From Devosia sp. Root635 (GTDB lineage Bacteria; Pseudomonadota; Alphaproteobacteria; Rhizobiales; Devosiaceae): a DNA stretch of 64,000 nt. Each line of letters starts with the position of its first letter. Position 1 is the stretch's first letter. Shown piece by piece: positions 7,901 through 17,172 of this stretch. The translations under genes and the position numbers were made by a program. Location: the NCBI RefSeq assembly GCF_001427605.1, contig NZ_LMGZ01000012.1, forward strand, positions 298,807 through 362,806, in the 5' to 3' direction. The notes below the pieces were generated by a model. The model had not been told where the DNA came from and did not search any database. It was given only the letters and a program-made list of their open reading frames with translations.

Positions 7901-8329
7901 GTGTATGAATGGGTCAAGGCGCTGCATGTCATCTCCGTCATCGCCTGGATGGCGGGGATGATGTATCTGCCGCGCCTCTTCGTCTATCACGCCCAGTCCG
8001 CCGTCGGCTCGGAAAAGTCCGAGACCTTCAAGGTCATGGAGCGCAAGCTCTATCGCGGCATCATCACCCCGGCCATGATCGCCACCTGGATTTTCGGGCT
8101 GTGGCTGGCCTTCGGCTTCGGCATCGTCGATTTTTCCATGGGCTGGATGTGGCTCAAGGCGGCAATGGTCCTGATCCTATCAGGCGTGCATGGCTGGTAT
8201 GGCGGATTGTTGCGCAAGTTCCAGAACGACCAGAATAGTCGGCCGCACACGTTCTACCGCGCCATCAACGAAATCCCCTTCGTCATCGCCGTGGTCATCG
8301 TCATCGCGGTGATCGTCAAGCCGTTCTGA
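7901..8329 (+). CDS. hemJ: Protoporphyrinogen oxidase HemJ
   Basis: A 142-residue integral membrane protein of the HemJ (former UPF0093) family, which oxidises protoporphyrinogen IX to protoporphyrin IX in many bacteria lacking HemG/HemY. It has four predicted membrane helices, a conserved N-terminal histidine in KALHVISVIAWMAGM, and a conserved region RPHTFYRAINEIPF before the last helix. GTG start at 7901. It lies 29 bases after hemE, so two heme-pathway genes are adjacent and probably co-transcribed. Confidence 0.92.
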   Translation: MYEWVKALHVISVIAWMAGMMYLPRLFVYHAQSAVGSEKSETFKVMERKLYRGIITPAMIATWIFGLWLAFGFGIVDFSMGWMWLKAAMVLILSGVHGWYGGLLRKFQNDQNSRPHTFYRAINEIPFVIAVVIVIAVIVKPF

Positions 8330-8351
8330 GGAGGTCCTGAACCAACCACAG

Positions 8352-8379
8352 CGTCATTCCCGCCTGTGCGGGAATGACG
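8352..8379. repeat. Palindrome CGTCATTCCCGC-N4-GCGGGAATGACG
   Basis: A perfect 12-base inverted repeat with a 4-base spacer, 22 bases after hemJ. No T-tract follows, so it is more like a single unit of an interspersed palindromic repeat than a terminator; it resembles the outer arms of the family B repeats (CGTCAT...ATGACG). Confidence 0.6.
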
Positions 8380-8440
8380 TTGCAGACGGGGTTGGGATAT
8401 TTATGCGGGAAGCTACCTTGCCATTCGGGCATAGCCGGGA

Positions 8441-8456
8441 AGTTTCACGTGAATCC
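8441..8456. other. parS-like site (13/16)
   Basis: Core TTTCACGTGAA matches the parS consensus TGTTTCACGTGAAACA at 13 of 16 positions. It sits in the hemJ-rho gap. This is the weakest of the six sites. Confidence 0.5.
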
Positions 8457-8622
8457 CATCCCCTGCGACGGTTTCGTTCTTGAAACTGCCGCAAGATCGC
8501 GCTACATGCCTTGCCAACGCATCCCAATCATAGCTGACCGGCCCCGGTCGCTGCGCGGTGCCTACCCCTCCCAGATTTATCGCCTTCGACGATTACCGTT
8601 TCCCAATAGGGTCTCCCGCTAC

Positions 8623-9888
8623 ATGCAGAATATGAAGCTCAGCGAGCTCAAGGCCAAATCCCCGGCCGAACTCCTGGTGTTCGCTGAAGAACACGAGGTC
8701 GAGAACGCCTCGACCATGCGCAAACAGGAATTGATGTTTGCCATCCTCAAGGAGCTTGCCGCACAGGAAGTCGACATTACCGGCGAAGGCGTCGTCGAAG
8801 TCCTCCCCGACGGTTTCGGTTTCCTGCGCTCCCCGGACGCCAACTACCTTCCGGGCCCCGACGACATTTATGTCAGCCCGTCCCAGATACGCCGCTTCGG
8901 TCTGCGGACCGGCGATACGGTTGAAGGCCAGATAAGGTCTCCCAAGGATGGCGAGCGCTATTTCGCGCTGCTGAAGGTCAATACCATCAATTTCGAAGAT
9001 CCCGAGGCGGTGCGCCACAAGGTCAACTTCGACAACCTCACCCCGCTTTATCCGGAAGAACGGCTCCGCATGGAGCTGCCCGATCCGACCATCAAGGATC
9101 GCTCCGCCCGCCTGCTCGATCTCGTTGCGCCGCTCGGCAAGGGCCAGCGCGCTTTGATTGTTGCGCCGCCGCGTACCGGTAAGACTGTACTGTTGCAGAA
9201 TATTGCACAATCGATCGCTACCAATCACCCCGAATGTTATCTCATCGTGCTGCTGATCGACGAGCGGCCCGAGGAAGTGACGGACATGCAGCGCTCGGTG
9301 CGCGGCGAAGTCATTTCCTCGACCTTCGACGAGCCGGCCAGCCGCCACGTCCAGGTCGCCGAAATGGTGATCGAAAAGGCCAAGCGCCTGGTCGAGCACA
9401 AGCGCGACGTGGTCATCCTGCTCGATTCCATCACCCGCCTCGGCCGCGCCTACAACACCGTGGTTCCGAGCTCCGGCAAGGTTCTCACGGGCGGCGTCGA
9501 CGCCAATGCGCTGCAGCGGCCGAAGCGCTTCTTCGGCGCCGCGCGCAATATCGAGGATGGCGGTTCGCTGACCATCATTTCCACGGCGCTGATCGATACC
9601 GGCTCGCGCATGGACGAAGTGATCTTCGAAGAGTTCAAGGGTACCGGTAACTCGGAAATCATCCTTGACCGCAAGGTCGCCGACAAGCGCATCTTCCCGG
9701 CGCTCGACATCACCAAGTCGGGCACCCGCAAGGAAGAACTGCTGGTCGAAGCCGACATTCTCAAGAAGATGTATGTGCTGCGCCGCATCCTCAACCCGAT
9801 GGGGACGATCGACGCCATGGAATTCCTGGTCGACAAGGTTCGCCAGACCAAGACGAATTCCGACTTCTTCGATTCGATGAATACCTAA
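8623..9888 (+). CDS. rho: Transcription termination factor Rho
   Basis: A 421-residue hexameric RNA-dependent ATPase that ends transcripts. Domains: N-terminal helical segment (1-48), cold-shock-like RNA-binding domain (about 52-125, with GFGFLRS at 64-70), and RecA-type ATPase with Walker A APPRTGKT at 181-188 and Walker [11 protein letters not shown]. The ATG at 8623 matches the usual N terminus (MKLSELK follows); the open frame reaches 83 codons further upstream, across the parS-like site, with no family resemblance. mnmE begins 15 bases after its stop. Confidence 0.95.
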   Translation: MQNMKLSELKAKSPAELLVFAEEHEVENASTMRKQELMFAILKELAAQEVDITGEGVVEVLPDGFGFLRSPDANYLPGPDDIYVSPSQIRRFGLRTGDTVEGQIRSPKDGERYFALLKVNTINFEDPEAVRHKVNFDNLTPLYPEERLRMELPDPTIKDRSARLLDLVAPLGKGQRALIVAPPRTGKTVLLQNIAQSIATNHPECYLIVLLIDERPEEVTDMQRSVRGEVISSTFDEPASRHVQVAEMVIEKAKRLVEHKRDVVILLDSITRLGRAYNTVVPSSGKVLTGGVDANALQRPKRFFGAARNIEDGGSLTIISTALIDTGSRMDEVIFEEFKGTGNSEIILDRKVADKRIFPALDITKSGTRKEELLVEADILKKMYVLRRILNPMGTIDAMEFLVDKVRQTKTNSDFFDSMNT

Positions 9889-9903
9889 GCGCCGCGCATA
9901 ATC

Positions 9904-11193
9904 ATGCGGACGGGCGATACAATCGTGGCGCTGTCCTCCGGGGCACCGCCATCCGGTGTGGCGGTCATCCGCCTCTCCGGGCCCGATGTGTCGGACATTC
10001 TCCTCGATATTGCTGGCTCCATCCCCGAGCCGCGGCGCCTGACGTTGCGGCCCATCGGCCGCGATTCTCTGCTCGATCGGGGCCTTGTCGCCTGGTTCCC
10101 GGCGCCGCACAGTTTTACCGGCGAGGACTGCGCCGAATTGCAGGTGCATGGCTCGCCCGCCGGCGTTCGTGCCATCATCAAGCTCATCACCTCAAAGGGT
10201 GCGCGCCTGGCCGAGGCCGGCGAATTTACCCGCCGCGCCTTTGAAAACGGCAAGCTCGATCTGGTCGAAATCGAAGGTCTCGGCGACCTGCTGGAGGCCG
10301 AAACCGAGAACCAGCGCCGCCAGGCCCTGGCCCGGTTCGAAGGTGGCCTGAGCCAACGCATCGATAGCTGGCGCGACCAGTTGCTCGACCTGCGGGCCGA
10401 AATCGAAGCCCGGCTCGACTTTTCCGACGAAGGCGACGTGGCCGACGCCCTGCCCGCCAGCTTCGGCGACAGCATCGCCGCCCTGCGCGCCGATATCGGC
10501 ACCGCCCTGGCCTCGCTGGAGCATGGCCGCATCATCCGCGAAGGCATCCGTGTCGCCCTGGCCGGTCCACCCAATGCCGGAAAATCCAGCCTGCTCAATG
10601 CCTTGGCCAAATCCGACATTGCCATCGTCACCGACGAAGCCGGCACCACGCGCGATGTGCGCGAAGTCCCGCTCGATATCGGTGGCCAGCTCTATATCCT
10701 GCTGGACCTGGCCGGCCTGCGTGACACCGACAGCAAGGCTGAAGCCGAAGGCGTCCGCCGCGCCCGCCAGGCCATTGAGCAGGCCGATATCGTCCTGTGG
10801 CTGCACGCGCCGGATATTGCCGATGCCATGGCCGGGCAAGGCGACCGGATCATCAGGGTCGGCACCAAGCGCGATCTGGGTGCGGTGCCCGGCATGGATG
10901 TCGAGGTCTCCGCCCAATCGGGCGCTGGCCTTGCCGACCTCTTGCAGCGCATCGAGGCCATCGGCGAGACATTGTCCACCGGCGAGCCCGCCGTGCTGAG
11001 CCGCGAGCGGGATCGTCTGGCACTGGAAAGCGCCACCGAAGCCCTGAACGCGGCCGCACGGCAACTGGCCGTGCCCGAACTGGCTGCCGAAAGCCTGCGC
11101 ATCGCCTCACAATCGCTTGAGCGACTGTTGGGGCGCCTGGATGCCGAGCGTGTGCTGGACCGACTGTTTGCCAGCTTCTGCATCGGCAAATGA
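9904..11193 (+). CDS. mnmE: tRNA modification GTPase MnmE
   Basis: A 429-residue GTPase (also TrmE) that works with MnmG to place the 5-(carboxymethyl)aminomethyl or aminomethyl group on the wobble uridine of certain tRNAs. The N-terminal tetrahydrofolate-binding domain (1-115) contains SFTGEDCAELQVHG. The G domain has the P-loop GPPNAGKS at 221-228, G2 EAGTTRD, and G3 DLAG. The protein ends in the catalytic C-terminal CIGK. Its partner mnmG lies 83 bases downstream, separated by two parS-like sites. Confidence 0.95.
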   Translation: MRTGDTIVALSSGAPPSGVAVIRLSGPDVSDILLDIAGSIPEPRRLTLRPIGRDSLLDRGLVAWFPAPHSFTGEDCAELQVHGSPAGVRAIIKLITSKGARLAEAGEFTRRAFENGKLDLVEIEGLGDLLEAETENQRRQALARFEGGLSQRIDSWRDQLLDLRAEIEARLDFSDEGDVADALPASFGDSIAALRADIGTALASLEHGRIIREGIRVALAGPPNAGKSSLLNALAKSDIAIVTDEAGTTRDVREVPLDIGGQLYILLDLAGLRDTDSKAEAEGVRRARQAIEQADIVLWLHAPDIADAMAGQGDRIIRVGTKRDLGAVPGMDVEVSAQSGAGLADLLQRIEAIGETLSTGEPAVLSRERDRLALESATEALNAAARQLAVPELAAESLRIASQSLERLLGRLDAERVLDRLFASFCIGK

Positions 11194-11206
11194 TTCACGT
11201 GAAACA
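11191..11206. other. parS site (15/16)
   Basis: TGATTCACGTGAAACA, one mismatch to the ParB-binding consensus TGTTTCACGTGAAACA. It begins at the last base region of mnmE (overlapping its stop codon). Confidence 0.8.
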
Positions 11207-11227
11207 CGCCCACCACGTGCCCGGAAT

Positions 11228-11243
11228 TGATTCACGTGAAACA
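11228..11243. other. parS site (15/16)
   Basis: TGATTCACGTGAAACA, identical to the copy 37 bases upstream, in the mnmE-mnmG gap. The pair is the densest part of the parS field. Confidence 0.8.
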
Positions 11244-11276
11244 TTGGCCTATTGAGACGGCCTTCGGAGACAGGTC

Positions 11277-13139
11277 ATGAGCGACTATGCCGTTATCGTC
11301 GTTGGAGGTGGTCACGCCGGCTGTGAAGCCGCGGCCGCTTCGGCACGCCTGGGCGCTCCGACGGCGCTGGTGACGCACAAATTCGCCACCATCGGCGAGA
11401 TGAGCTGCAATCCCGCCATTGGCGGCCTGGGCAAGGGCCATCTGGTGCGCGAGATCGATGCGCTGGATGGTCTGATGGGTCGCGTTGCCGACGCGGCCGG
11501 CATCCAGTTCCGCGTGCTCAACCGCCGCAAAGGCCCCGCGGTACGCGGTCCCCGCGCCCAGGCCGACCGCAAGCTCTATCGCCAGGCCATGCAGGCCGCC
11601 ATCACCGCGCAGCCCAATCTCGACGTGATCGAGGGCGAGGTCGACGATATCGAAGTGAGCAATGGTGCAGTCAGCGGTGTCGTGCTGCTCGATGGCCGCC
11701 GCATCGGCACCAAGGCCGTGGTACTGACCACCGGCACCTTCCTGCGCGGGTTGATTCATCGCGGCGAGGAAACCACGCCGGCAGGGCGCTTGGGGGAAAA
11801 GCCGGTGCTGGGGCTCTCCACGCGCCTCGAAAATCTCGGGCTGCAACTCGGCCGCCTCAAGACCGGCACCCCGGCACGGCTCGATGGCACCAGCATCGAT
11901 TACGCCCGGCTCGAAGCGCAGCCGGGCGACGATGTGCCCGAACCATTCTCCGCCCTGACCGCGGCCATCACCACGCCGCAGGTTTCCTGCCACATTACGC
12001 GCACGACTGCCGAGACGCATCGGATCATCTCGGAAAACCTGCATCGCTCGGCCATGTATGGCGGCCGCATCCAGAGCCGCGGGCCGCGCTATTGCCCGTC
12101 TATCGAGGACAAGGTGGTGCGCTTCGCCGATCGCGACAGCCACCAGATTTTCCTTGAGCCGGAAGGGCTTGACGACAGGACGGTCTATCCCAACGGCGTT
12201 TCCACCTCGCTGCCGGCCGAGGTGCAGGAAGCCTTTCTGCGCACCATGCCGGGGCTGGAAAATGTACTTATCATCCGGCCGGGCTATGCCATCGAATATG
12301 ACCATGTCGATCCGCGCGAGCTGCGGCCGACCCTCGAAGTGAAGCGCCAGCCTGGGCTATATCTGGCCGGGCAGATCAATGGCACGACCGGCTATGAAGA
12401 GGCCGGGGCGCAGGGCCTGCTGGCCGGCGCCAATGCTGCCCTCGCCGCTGCCGGCAGCGACCCGCTGATCCTGTCGCGGACCGAAAGCTATCTTGGCGTC
12501 ATGGTGGACGACCTGGTGACGCGCGGCGTGTCCGAACCCTACCGCATGTTCACCTCGCGCGCCGAATTCCGCTTGCATCTGCGCGCCGACAATGCCGATC
12601 AGCGCTTGACGCCGCTGGGGGTGGAAAGGGGCCTGGTCGGGGGCGAACGCCGCGAATTGTTTGCCGGCAAGGCTGCGGCGCTCACCCATGGCCGCATCCT
12701 GCTGAACAGCCTTACCGCCTCGCCCAATGCGGCGCGCAAGGCTGGCATTGCCGTCAATGAAGATGGCAAGCTGCGCTCGGCCTTCGACCTGTTGTCCTAC
12801 CCCGACGTGACAGCGGCCGACACCGGCCGACTCTGGCCGGAAGTACTTGAAATCGCTCCGGAAATTATCGATCAATTGGTTGTCGATGCGCAATATGCGG
12901 TTTATCTCGACCGCCAGCGCAGTGATATCGACGCGGTGCGTCGTGACGAGCAGAAGCCGATCCCCGATCATCTCGATTATGCGGCGATTCCCGGCCTGTC
13001 GATGGAGCTGCGCCAGAAGCTGCAGCAATATCGGCCGCAGACCATCGCCCAGGCACTGGCCATGGATGGCATGACGCCGGCTGCGGTGACGCTGCTGCTC
13101 GCCGTTATCCGGCGCGGCGATCTGCGTCAGGCCGGCTGA
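11277..13139 (+). CDS. mnmG: tRNA uridine-5-carboxymethylaminomethyl modification enzyme MnmG
   Basis: A 620-residue FAD enzyme (GidA), partner of MnmE in wobble-uridine modification. The N-terminal dinucleotide-binding motif [10 protein letters not shown] is at 10-19. The GidA signature [11 protein letters not shown] and the later [20 protein letters not shown] segment (here GYEEAGAQG) are present. Length is normal. The stop overlaps the rsmG start by one base (TGATG), a coupled pair conserved across bacteria as gidA-gidB. Confidence 0.95.
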   Translation: MSDYAVIVVGGGHAGCEAAAASARLGAPTALVTHKFATIGEMSCNPAIGGLGKGHLVREIDALDGLMGRVADAAGIQFRVLNRRKGPAVRGPRAQADRKLYRQAMQAAITAQPNLDVIEGEVDDIEVSNGAVSGVVLLDGRRIGTKAVVLTTGTFLRGLIHRGEETTPAGRLGEKPVLGLSTRLENLGLQLGRLKTGTPARLDGTSIDYARLEAQPGDDVPEPFSALTAAITTPQVSCHITRTTAETHRIISENLHRSAMYGGRIQSRGPRYCPSIEDKVVRFADRDSHQIFLEPEGLDDRTVYPNGVSTSLPAEVQEAFLRTMPGLENVLIIRPGYAIEYDHVDPRELRPTLEVKRQPGLYLAGQINGTTGYEEAGAQGLLAGANAALAAAGSDPLILSRTESYLGVMVDDLVTRGVSEPYRMFTSRAEFRLHLRADNADQRLTPLGVERGLVGGERRELFAGKAAALTHGRILLNSLTASPNAARKAGIAVNEDGKLRSAFDLLSYPDVTAADTGRLWPEVLEIAPEIIDQLVVDAQYAVYLDRQRSDIDAVRRDEQKPIPDHLDYAAIPGLSMELRQKLQQYRPQTIAQALAMDGMTPAAVTLLLAVIRRGDLRQAG

Positions 13140-13786
13140 TGGCGGCCAGCGACGTCATTGCCCCTTATGCCGCGCAGTTCACCCGGCCACTTGCCGATGT
13201 CGTGGCCGATCTGGAATCCTATGCTCAGCTTCTCAGAAAGTGGCAGGCGGTACAGAATCTTGTTTCACGTGAAACACTGGATGCTGTCTGGTCCCGGCAT
13301 TTTGCCGACAGTTTGCAGGTGCTGCCCCTGCTGAAGCCGGGCGATCATGCCTTTCTCGATCTGGGCAGCGGTGGTGGCCTGCCGGCTTTGCCGCTGGCCA
13401 TTGCGCTCAAGAGCCCGAATCACCATTTCACTCTTATCGAGCCCAATGGGCGGAAGGTCAGTTTCCTGCGCACGGTGGCGCGGGAATTGGGGCTTGTCGT
13501 TGCCGTGGAAGGCCGGCGCAGCGACCAGATTGATTCACGTGAAACACCGCCGCCTGATGTCATAACCTCCCGCGCGCTGGCCGGCCTGCCGGTGCTTTGC
13601 GGCTGGATGGAACCGTTTTTCGCCCCGAAAACACGCGCCATCCTGCATAAGGGCAGGGAACATGTTGAAGAACTGGCGGAAGCGGTTCCGCAATGGGACT
13701 TTAACGTGGTAGTAACCAGGAGTGACACCGATGCAGAAGGTGTTCTGCTCACGCTTACAGATTTGTGTGCGAAAACAGTGAGTTAG
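13139..13786 (+). CDS. rsmG: 16S rRNA (guanine527-N7)-methyltransferase RsmG
   Basis: A 215-residue class I methyltransferase (GidB) that methylates G527 of 16S rRNA; loss gives low-level streptomycin resistance in several bacteria. The SAM-binding motif DLGSGGGLP is at 74-82. The start overlaps the mnmG stop by one base. The coding sequence contains two parS sites: one encodes residues about 41-46 (LVSRET) and one falls near residue 132, so the protein sequence accommodates ParB binding sites. parA starts 27 bases after it. Confidence 0.93.
   Translation: MAASDVIAPYAAQFTRPLADVVADLESYAQLLRKWQAVQNLVSRETLDAVWSRHFADSLQVLPLLKPGDHAFLDLGSGGGLPALPLAIALKSPNHHFTLIEPNGRKVSFLRTVARELGLVVAVEGRRSDQIDSRETPPPDVITSRALAGLPVLCGWMEPFFAPKTRAILHKGREHVEELAEAVPQWDFNVVVTRSDTDAEGVLLTLTDLCAKTVS
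13261..13276. other. parS site (16/16)
   Basis: TGTTTCACGTGAAACA, a perfect match to the parS palindrome, inside rsmG and 550 bases from parA. ParB is expected to load here. Confidence 0.92.
13531..13546. other. parS site (15/16)
   Basis: TGATTCACGTGAAACA inside rsmG, the same one-base variant as the two copies near mnmE. Confidence 0.8.
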
Positions 13787-13813
13787 TTAGCGGCGAACGA
13801 GCTGGAGGCCATT

Positions 13814-14614
13814 GTGGCGCCCCGTATCCTGACATTGGCGAACCAGAAGGGCGGTGTGGGCAAGACCACGACCGCCATCAATCTTGCGACTGCCTTGGCC
13901 GCCATCGGCGAGCGCGTGCTGATCGTCGATCTCGATCCGCAGGGCAATGCTTCGACCGGGCTGGGCATTTCGCGTACCGACCGCGACGTCTCGTCCTATG
14001 ACCTGCTGGTGGGTGAAGCCAGCGTGGCGCAGGCGGCGATCATGACCAGCGTGCCCAATGTGGCCATCGTGCCCTCGACCATGGACCTGCTGGGCGTGGA
14101 ACTGACCATTGCCGGTCAGGCCGACCGCGCCTTCAAGCTGCGCAATGCCTTCAGGCAGCTGGGCGACCTGACCATCAACGAGCGGCCGGTGAGCTATATC
14201 CTCATCGACTGCCCACCTTCGCTGAATCTGCTGACCGTCAATTCACTGGTCGCCGCCGATGCGGTGCTGGTGCCGCTGCAATGCGAGTTCTTTGCGCTGG
14301 AAGGCTTGAGCCAACTGCTTCAAACCATTGAGCAAATCCGCTCGACGCTCAATCCGCGCCTGTCCATCCAGGGCGTGGTGATGACCATGTTCGATAAGCG
14401 CAATAACCTTTCCGAGCAGGTCTTGCAGGACGTGCGTCAGGAGATGGGCAACCTCGTCTATGACACCGTCATCCCGCGCAATGTGCGGCTCAGCGAGGCG
14501 CCGTCCTATGGCAAGCCGGCTTTGCTTTACGACCTAAAATGTGCCGGCAGCCAGGCCTATCTGCGGCTGGCAACCGAAGTGATCCGCCGCGAGCGGCAGC
14601 TCAATGCGGCATAG
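13814..14614 (+). CDS. parA: Chromosome partitioning ATPase ParA
   Basis: A 266-residue Walker-type ATPase that moves ParB-parS complexes and so segregates the origin region. The deviant Walker A KGGVGKTT is at residues 12-19, VDLDPQGNAST at about 39-49 and the switch region YILIDCPPSLN mid-protein. The start is a GTG at 13814 with GGAGG eight bases upstream. parB follows after 9 bases. The surrounding parS sites show this is the chromosomal system, not a plasmid remnant. Confidence 0.95.
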   Translation: MAPRILTLANQKGGVGKTTTAINLATALAAIGERVLIVDLDPQGNASTGLGISRTDRDVSSYDLLVGEASVAQAAIMTSVPNVAIVPSTMDLLGVELTIAGQADRAFKLRNAFRQLGDLTINERPVSYILIDCPPSLNLLTVNSLVAADAVLVPLQCEFFALEGLSQLLQTIEQIRSTLNPRLSIQGVVMTMFDKRNNLSEQVLQDVRQEMGNLVYDTVIPRNVRLSEAPSYGKPALLYDLKCAGSQAYLRLATEVIRRERQLNAA

Positions 14615-14623
14615 GAGCCCGAC

Positions 14624-15499
14624 ATGAACGACAAACCCACACGTCTCGGTCGCGGGCTCGCGGCGCTGATTGGCGATATGGCCACCGTCGAGGGCGCCCG
14701 CGTCACCGAATCGGGCGGGGTGAAGCGCCTGCCGGTCGAATTCATCATCGCCAATCGGGCCAATCCGCGCCGCAGCTTCGATCCCGACCAGCTTGAAGAG
14801 CTGACCAACTCCATACGTGAAAAGGGCGTGATGCAGCCCCTCCTGGTGCGGCCCAGCGAAGATCCCAATATTTTCGAGCTGATCGCCGGCGAACGTCGCT
14901 GGCGCGCCGCCCAGAAGGCGGGCCTGCATGATGTGCCGGTCATCGTGCGCGAAGTGGGCGACAAGGAAGCGCTCGAGCTTGCCATTATCGAGAATGTGCA
15001 GCGCGCCGATCTCAATCCGCTTGAAGAAGCAATGGGTTATGGCCAGCTTATCGAGCAGTTCGATTATACCCAGCAGGATTTGGCCCAGGTGATCGGCAAG
15101 AGCCGCTCGCATGTCGCCAACACCTTGCGCCTGCTGCGCCTGCCCGAAGATGTGCGCGGCATGGTGGCCAGCGGCACATTGACGGCCGGTCATGCCCGCA
15201 CGCTGATCACCGCCGAGGACCCGGCCAGCCTGGCGCGGCAGATCGTCGCCGGCGGGCTTTCGGTGCGCGAGGCCGAAGCGTTGAGCCAGCAGCGCGATGT
15301 CGCGGGCACCAGGAAGCCCAGCGCGGCCCAGGGGCCGCGCGATCCCGATACGGTGGCGCTGGAGCGCCGCCTGTCGGACGCATTGGGTCTTTCGGTGTCG
15401 CTGGCGCATAGCGAGCGCGGCGGCAAGCTCGAAATCCGCTACAAGACGCTGGAACAGCTCGACGGCATCTGCCTCAGGCTGACCGGGTCTACGAACTAG
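14624..15499 (+). CDS. parB: Chromosome partitioning protein ParB (CTPase)
   Basis: A 291-residue parS-binding sliding clamp. The N-terminal CTP-binding domain contains NPRRSFD at 47-53 and the CTPase arginine motif GERRWRA at 89-95, followed by ENVQRADLNPLEEA at 123-136. The central helix-turn-helix (about 145-175, GKSRSHVANTLRLLRLP) reads parS, and the C-terminal domain (about 240-291) should dimerise. The N terminus (RLGRGLAALIGD) is the usual ParA-stimulating segment. Six candidate binding sites lie within 7 kb. Confidence 0.95.
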   Translation: MNDKPTRLGRGLAALIGDMATVEGARVTESGGVKRLPVEFIIANRANPRRSFDPDQLEELTNSIREKGVMQPLLVRPSEDPNIFELIAGERRWRAAQKAGLHDVPVIVREVGDKEALELAIIENVQRADLNPLEEAMGYGQLIEQFDYTQQDLAQVIGKSRSHVANTLRLLRLPEDVRGMVASGTLTAGHARTLITAEDPASLARQIVAGGLSVREAEALSQQRDVAGTRKPSAAQGPRDPDTVALERRLSDALGLSVSLAHSERGGKLEIRYKTLEQLDGICLRLTGSTN

Positions 15500-15524
15500 G
15501 GACCGCGCGGGCTCTACCCACCAC

Positions 15525-15605
15525 CGTCATCACCCGGCTTGTCCGGGTGATCCGTGTTAGCGCCTGCCGTGTCATGGGATTGCCCGGACAGGCCGGGCAA
15601 TGACC
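15525..15605. repeat. Palindromic repeat family B copy 1
   Basis: Two hairpin arms facing each other: CGTCATCACCCGGCTTGTCC on the left and GGACAGGCCGGGCAATGACC on the right, with about 35 variable bases between. The element lies between convergent parB and holA. Other copies are at 23129, 31811 and, more diverged, 49579. Confidence 0.75.
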
Positions 15606-15621
15606 ACGGTTGGGGACTGAA

Positions 15622-15637
15622 CGTTTCACGTGAAACG
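15622..15637. other. parS-like site (14/16)
   Basis: CGTTTCACGTGAAACG, still fully palindromic, differing from parS only at the two outermost bases. It lies between parB and the holA stop codon. Confidence 0.7.
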
Positions 15638-15643
15638 CCGACT

Positions 15644-16666
15644 TCAATGCGCCGCGGCCATCATGCAGATGGCCAGCAGGGCGCGGCGCAGGCCGGCTTC
15701 GGCCAGAGCCGGGCGCCGCCGGCTATCGGCGGTGGTTTGCAGGATGCGGTCACTGGCGGCGGCCAAAGCCGCATCCGACCACAGGCGCAATTGCTGTTCT
15801 AAAGCCGAGATGCGCGAAAAATGCGGCTTTGGCCGCAAGCCCTCCAGCACCATGCGCGGCGTCTTGCCGGCATCCACCTCGGTCCGCCAGCGGCGCAGAT
15901 TGGCGAAATGGATGGTGCACATGGCCAGGAGGCGCTGCGGATCGACCGCCGATGACAAAGCGCGGTTCAGCGCCAGTTCCAGCTTTTCGGCGTGGCCGCC
16001 GCCGGTGGCGTCGAGAATGGCGTCGATGGCCAGCATGCCATTGTCGGCGCAGAGCAGCAGCACGTCCTCGCGCGTCAGGGTCTTGCTGGAAGCCGCGTAA
16101 AGGCAGAGTTTTTCCAGCTCGCGGCGGGTGATTTCGCGGTCATTGCCGAGGATTTCGCGCAAAGTGGCGACCACATCGGCATCGATGCGGATGCCGTTCT
16201 GGTTGAAGGTCTCGCGAATCAGCGCCTGCAATGTCTCGTCGCTATCGGGATAGCAGGGCAAAGCGCGGCCGAGCTTTGTCGCCTCCACCAAAGCCCGCAG
16301 CGCATCCCTGGGCGTGAGGTTGCCCGCTTCGAGCACGATGGCGGCGCCGGCCGGATCGTCACGCAGCTCGGTCAGCGTCATGACCAGCGATTTGCCGGCG
16401 CCGCGCACGCGGATGATGCGCTTGCCGCCGAACAGCGACATGGTACGGGCTTCCACCGCCAGAATGGAGGGGTCGGCATCCACTTCGGCGCCGTCGAGCG
16501 TGACCACGCTGGCCGCTTCCGGGTCCTCGCCGCTCAATTGGCGGATCAGGCGCTGTGCGGTCTCCCGTACCAGGCCGGCATCGGGGCCATAGGCGAGGAA
16601 AATGCCTTCGGTTAGGTCGGGGCGCGCCAGGAAGCGGGCGACTTCATGCGCCTTGAGCGCCGTCAT
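15644..16666 (-). CDS. holA: DNA polymerase III delta subunit
   Basis: A 340-residue clamp-loader subunit that opens the beta clamp. The N-terminal region FLAYGPDAGLVRETAQRL resembles the AAA-like domain I of HolA, with SLFGGKRIIRVRG around residue 77 and the helical collar domain at the C terminus. It is the last gene of a leuS-lptE-holA unit; its ATG overlaps the lptE stop by one base. This order is conserved in alphaproteobacteria next to parB. Confidence 0.9.
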   Translation of the reverse strand: MTALKAHEVARFLARPDLTEGIFLAYGPDAGLVRETAQRLIRQLSGEDPEAASVVTLDGAEVDADPSILAVEARTMSLFGGKRIIRVRGAGKSLVMTLTELRDDPAGAAIVLEAGNLTPRDALRALVEATKLGRALPCYPDSDETLQALIRETFNQNGIRIDADVVATLREILGNDREITRRELEKLCLYAASSKTLTREDVLLLCADNGMLAIDAILDATGGGHAEKLELALNRALSSAVDPQRLLAMCTIHFANLRRWRTEVDAGKTPRMVLEGLRPKPHFSRISALEQQLRLWSDAALAAASDRILQTTADSRRRPALAEAGLRRALLAICMMAAAH

Positions 16667-17172
16667 CAGCGGCTGAGCGAGGCCAGCATGGCCAGCCGCA
16701 GCGATTCGGCGGCGGCCCTGGCAGCCCGCTCGGCGGCTTCGCCGCGGGCGGCCGTATCGGCCAGAACCTGGCCGCTGGTGGTATATTCGGCGCTGGCGGT
16801 CCGGGTGAAGGTCATCGGTGCGGCGTCAGTGCCGTCTCGCCGGACGATGACGAGCGTGGCGGTGACGGTCATTCGCGCCAGCTTGTTGGGATTGGTCGTC
16901 GCCGAAAGGCCGACAACCCGCGATGACGAGCTCGCCGATACGCTCGCCAGCGGTGCCGTGGCCGCGTCCGACGTGCCGAACCGCAGTGCCAGCTCCTGGG
17001 AGATGACCTGGGCCAGCCGCGAACCCGGCTTGGCAAAGGCCAGGTTCAGCATGGGCTGGCTGGCCACGGCGCCGCTATAGACCGGCGAGAAGCTGCAGGC
17101 GGCCAGCGCCGCCCCAAGACCCAGCAGCATACCGGCGGCAACGATGCGGCGCAGGGGCTTAGACAACGACAT
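16666..17172 (-). CDS. lptE: LPS-assembly lipoprotein LptE
   Basis: A 168-residue outer-membrane lipoprotein expected to plug the LptD barrel and help place LPS at the cell surface. It has a basic N terminus, hydrophobic core and lipobox LAAC with the acylated cysteine at 26, followed by FSPVYSG, typical of alphaproteobacterial LptE. The call relies mainly on the lipobox, length and the conserved position between leuS and holA, since the family is weakly conserved. The ATG at 17172 overlaps the leuS end by 14 bases. Confidence 0.82.
   Translation of the reverse strand: MSLSKPLRRIVAAGMLLGLGAALAACSFSPVYSGAVASQPMLNLAFAKPGSRLAQVISQELALRFGTSDAATAPLASVSASSSSRVVGLSATTNPNKLARMTVTATLVIVRRDGTDAAPMTFTRTASAEYTTSGQVLADTAARGEAAERAARAAAESLRLAMLASLSR

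Noticed and set aside
8374..8622. N-terminal extension of rho by 83 codons
   Set aside because: No family resemblance and it crosses a palindrome and a parS-like site; the ATG at 8623 gives the standard Rho N terminus.
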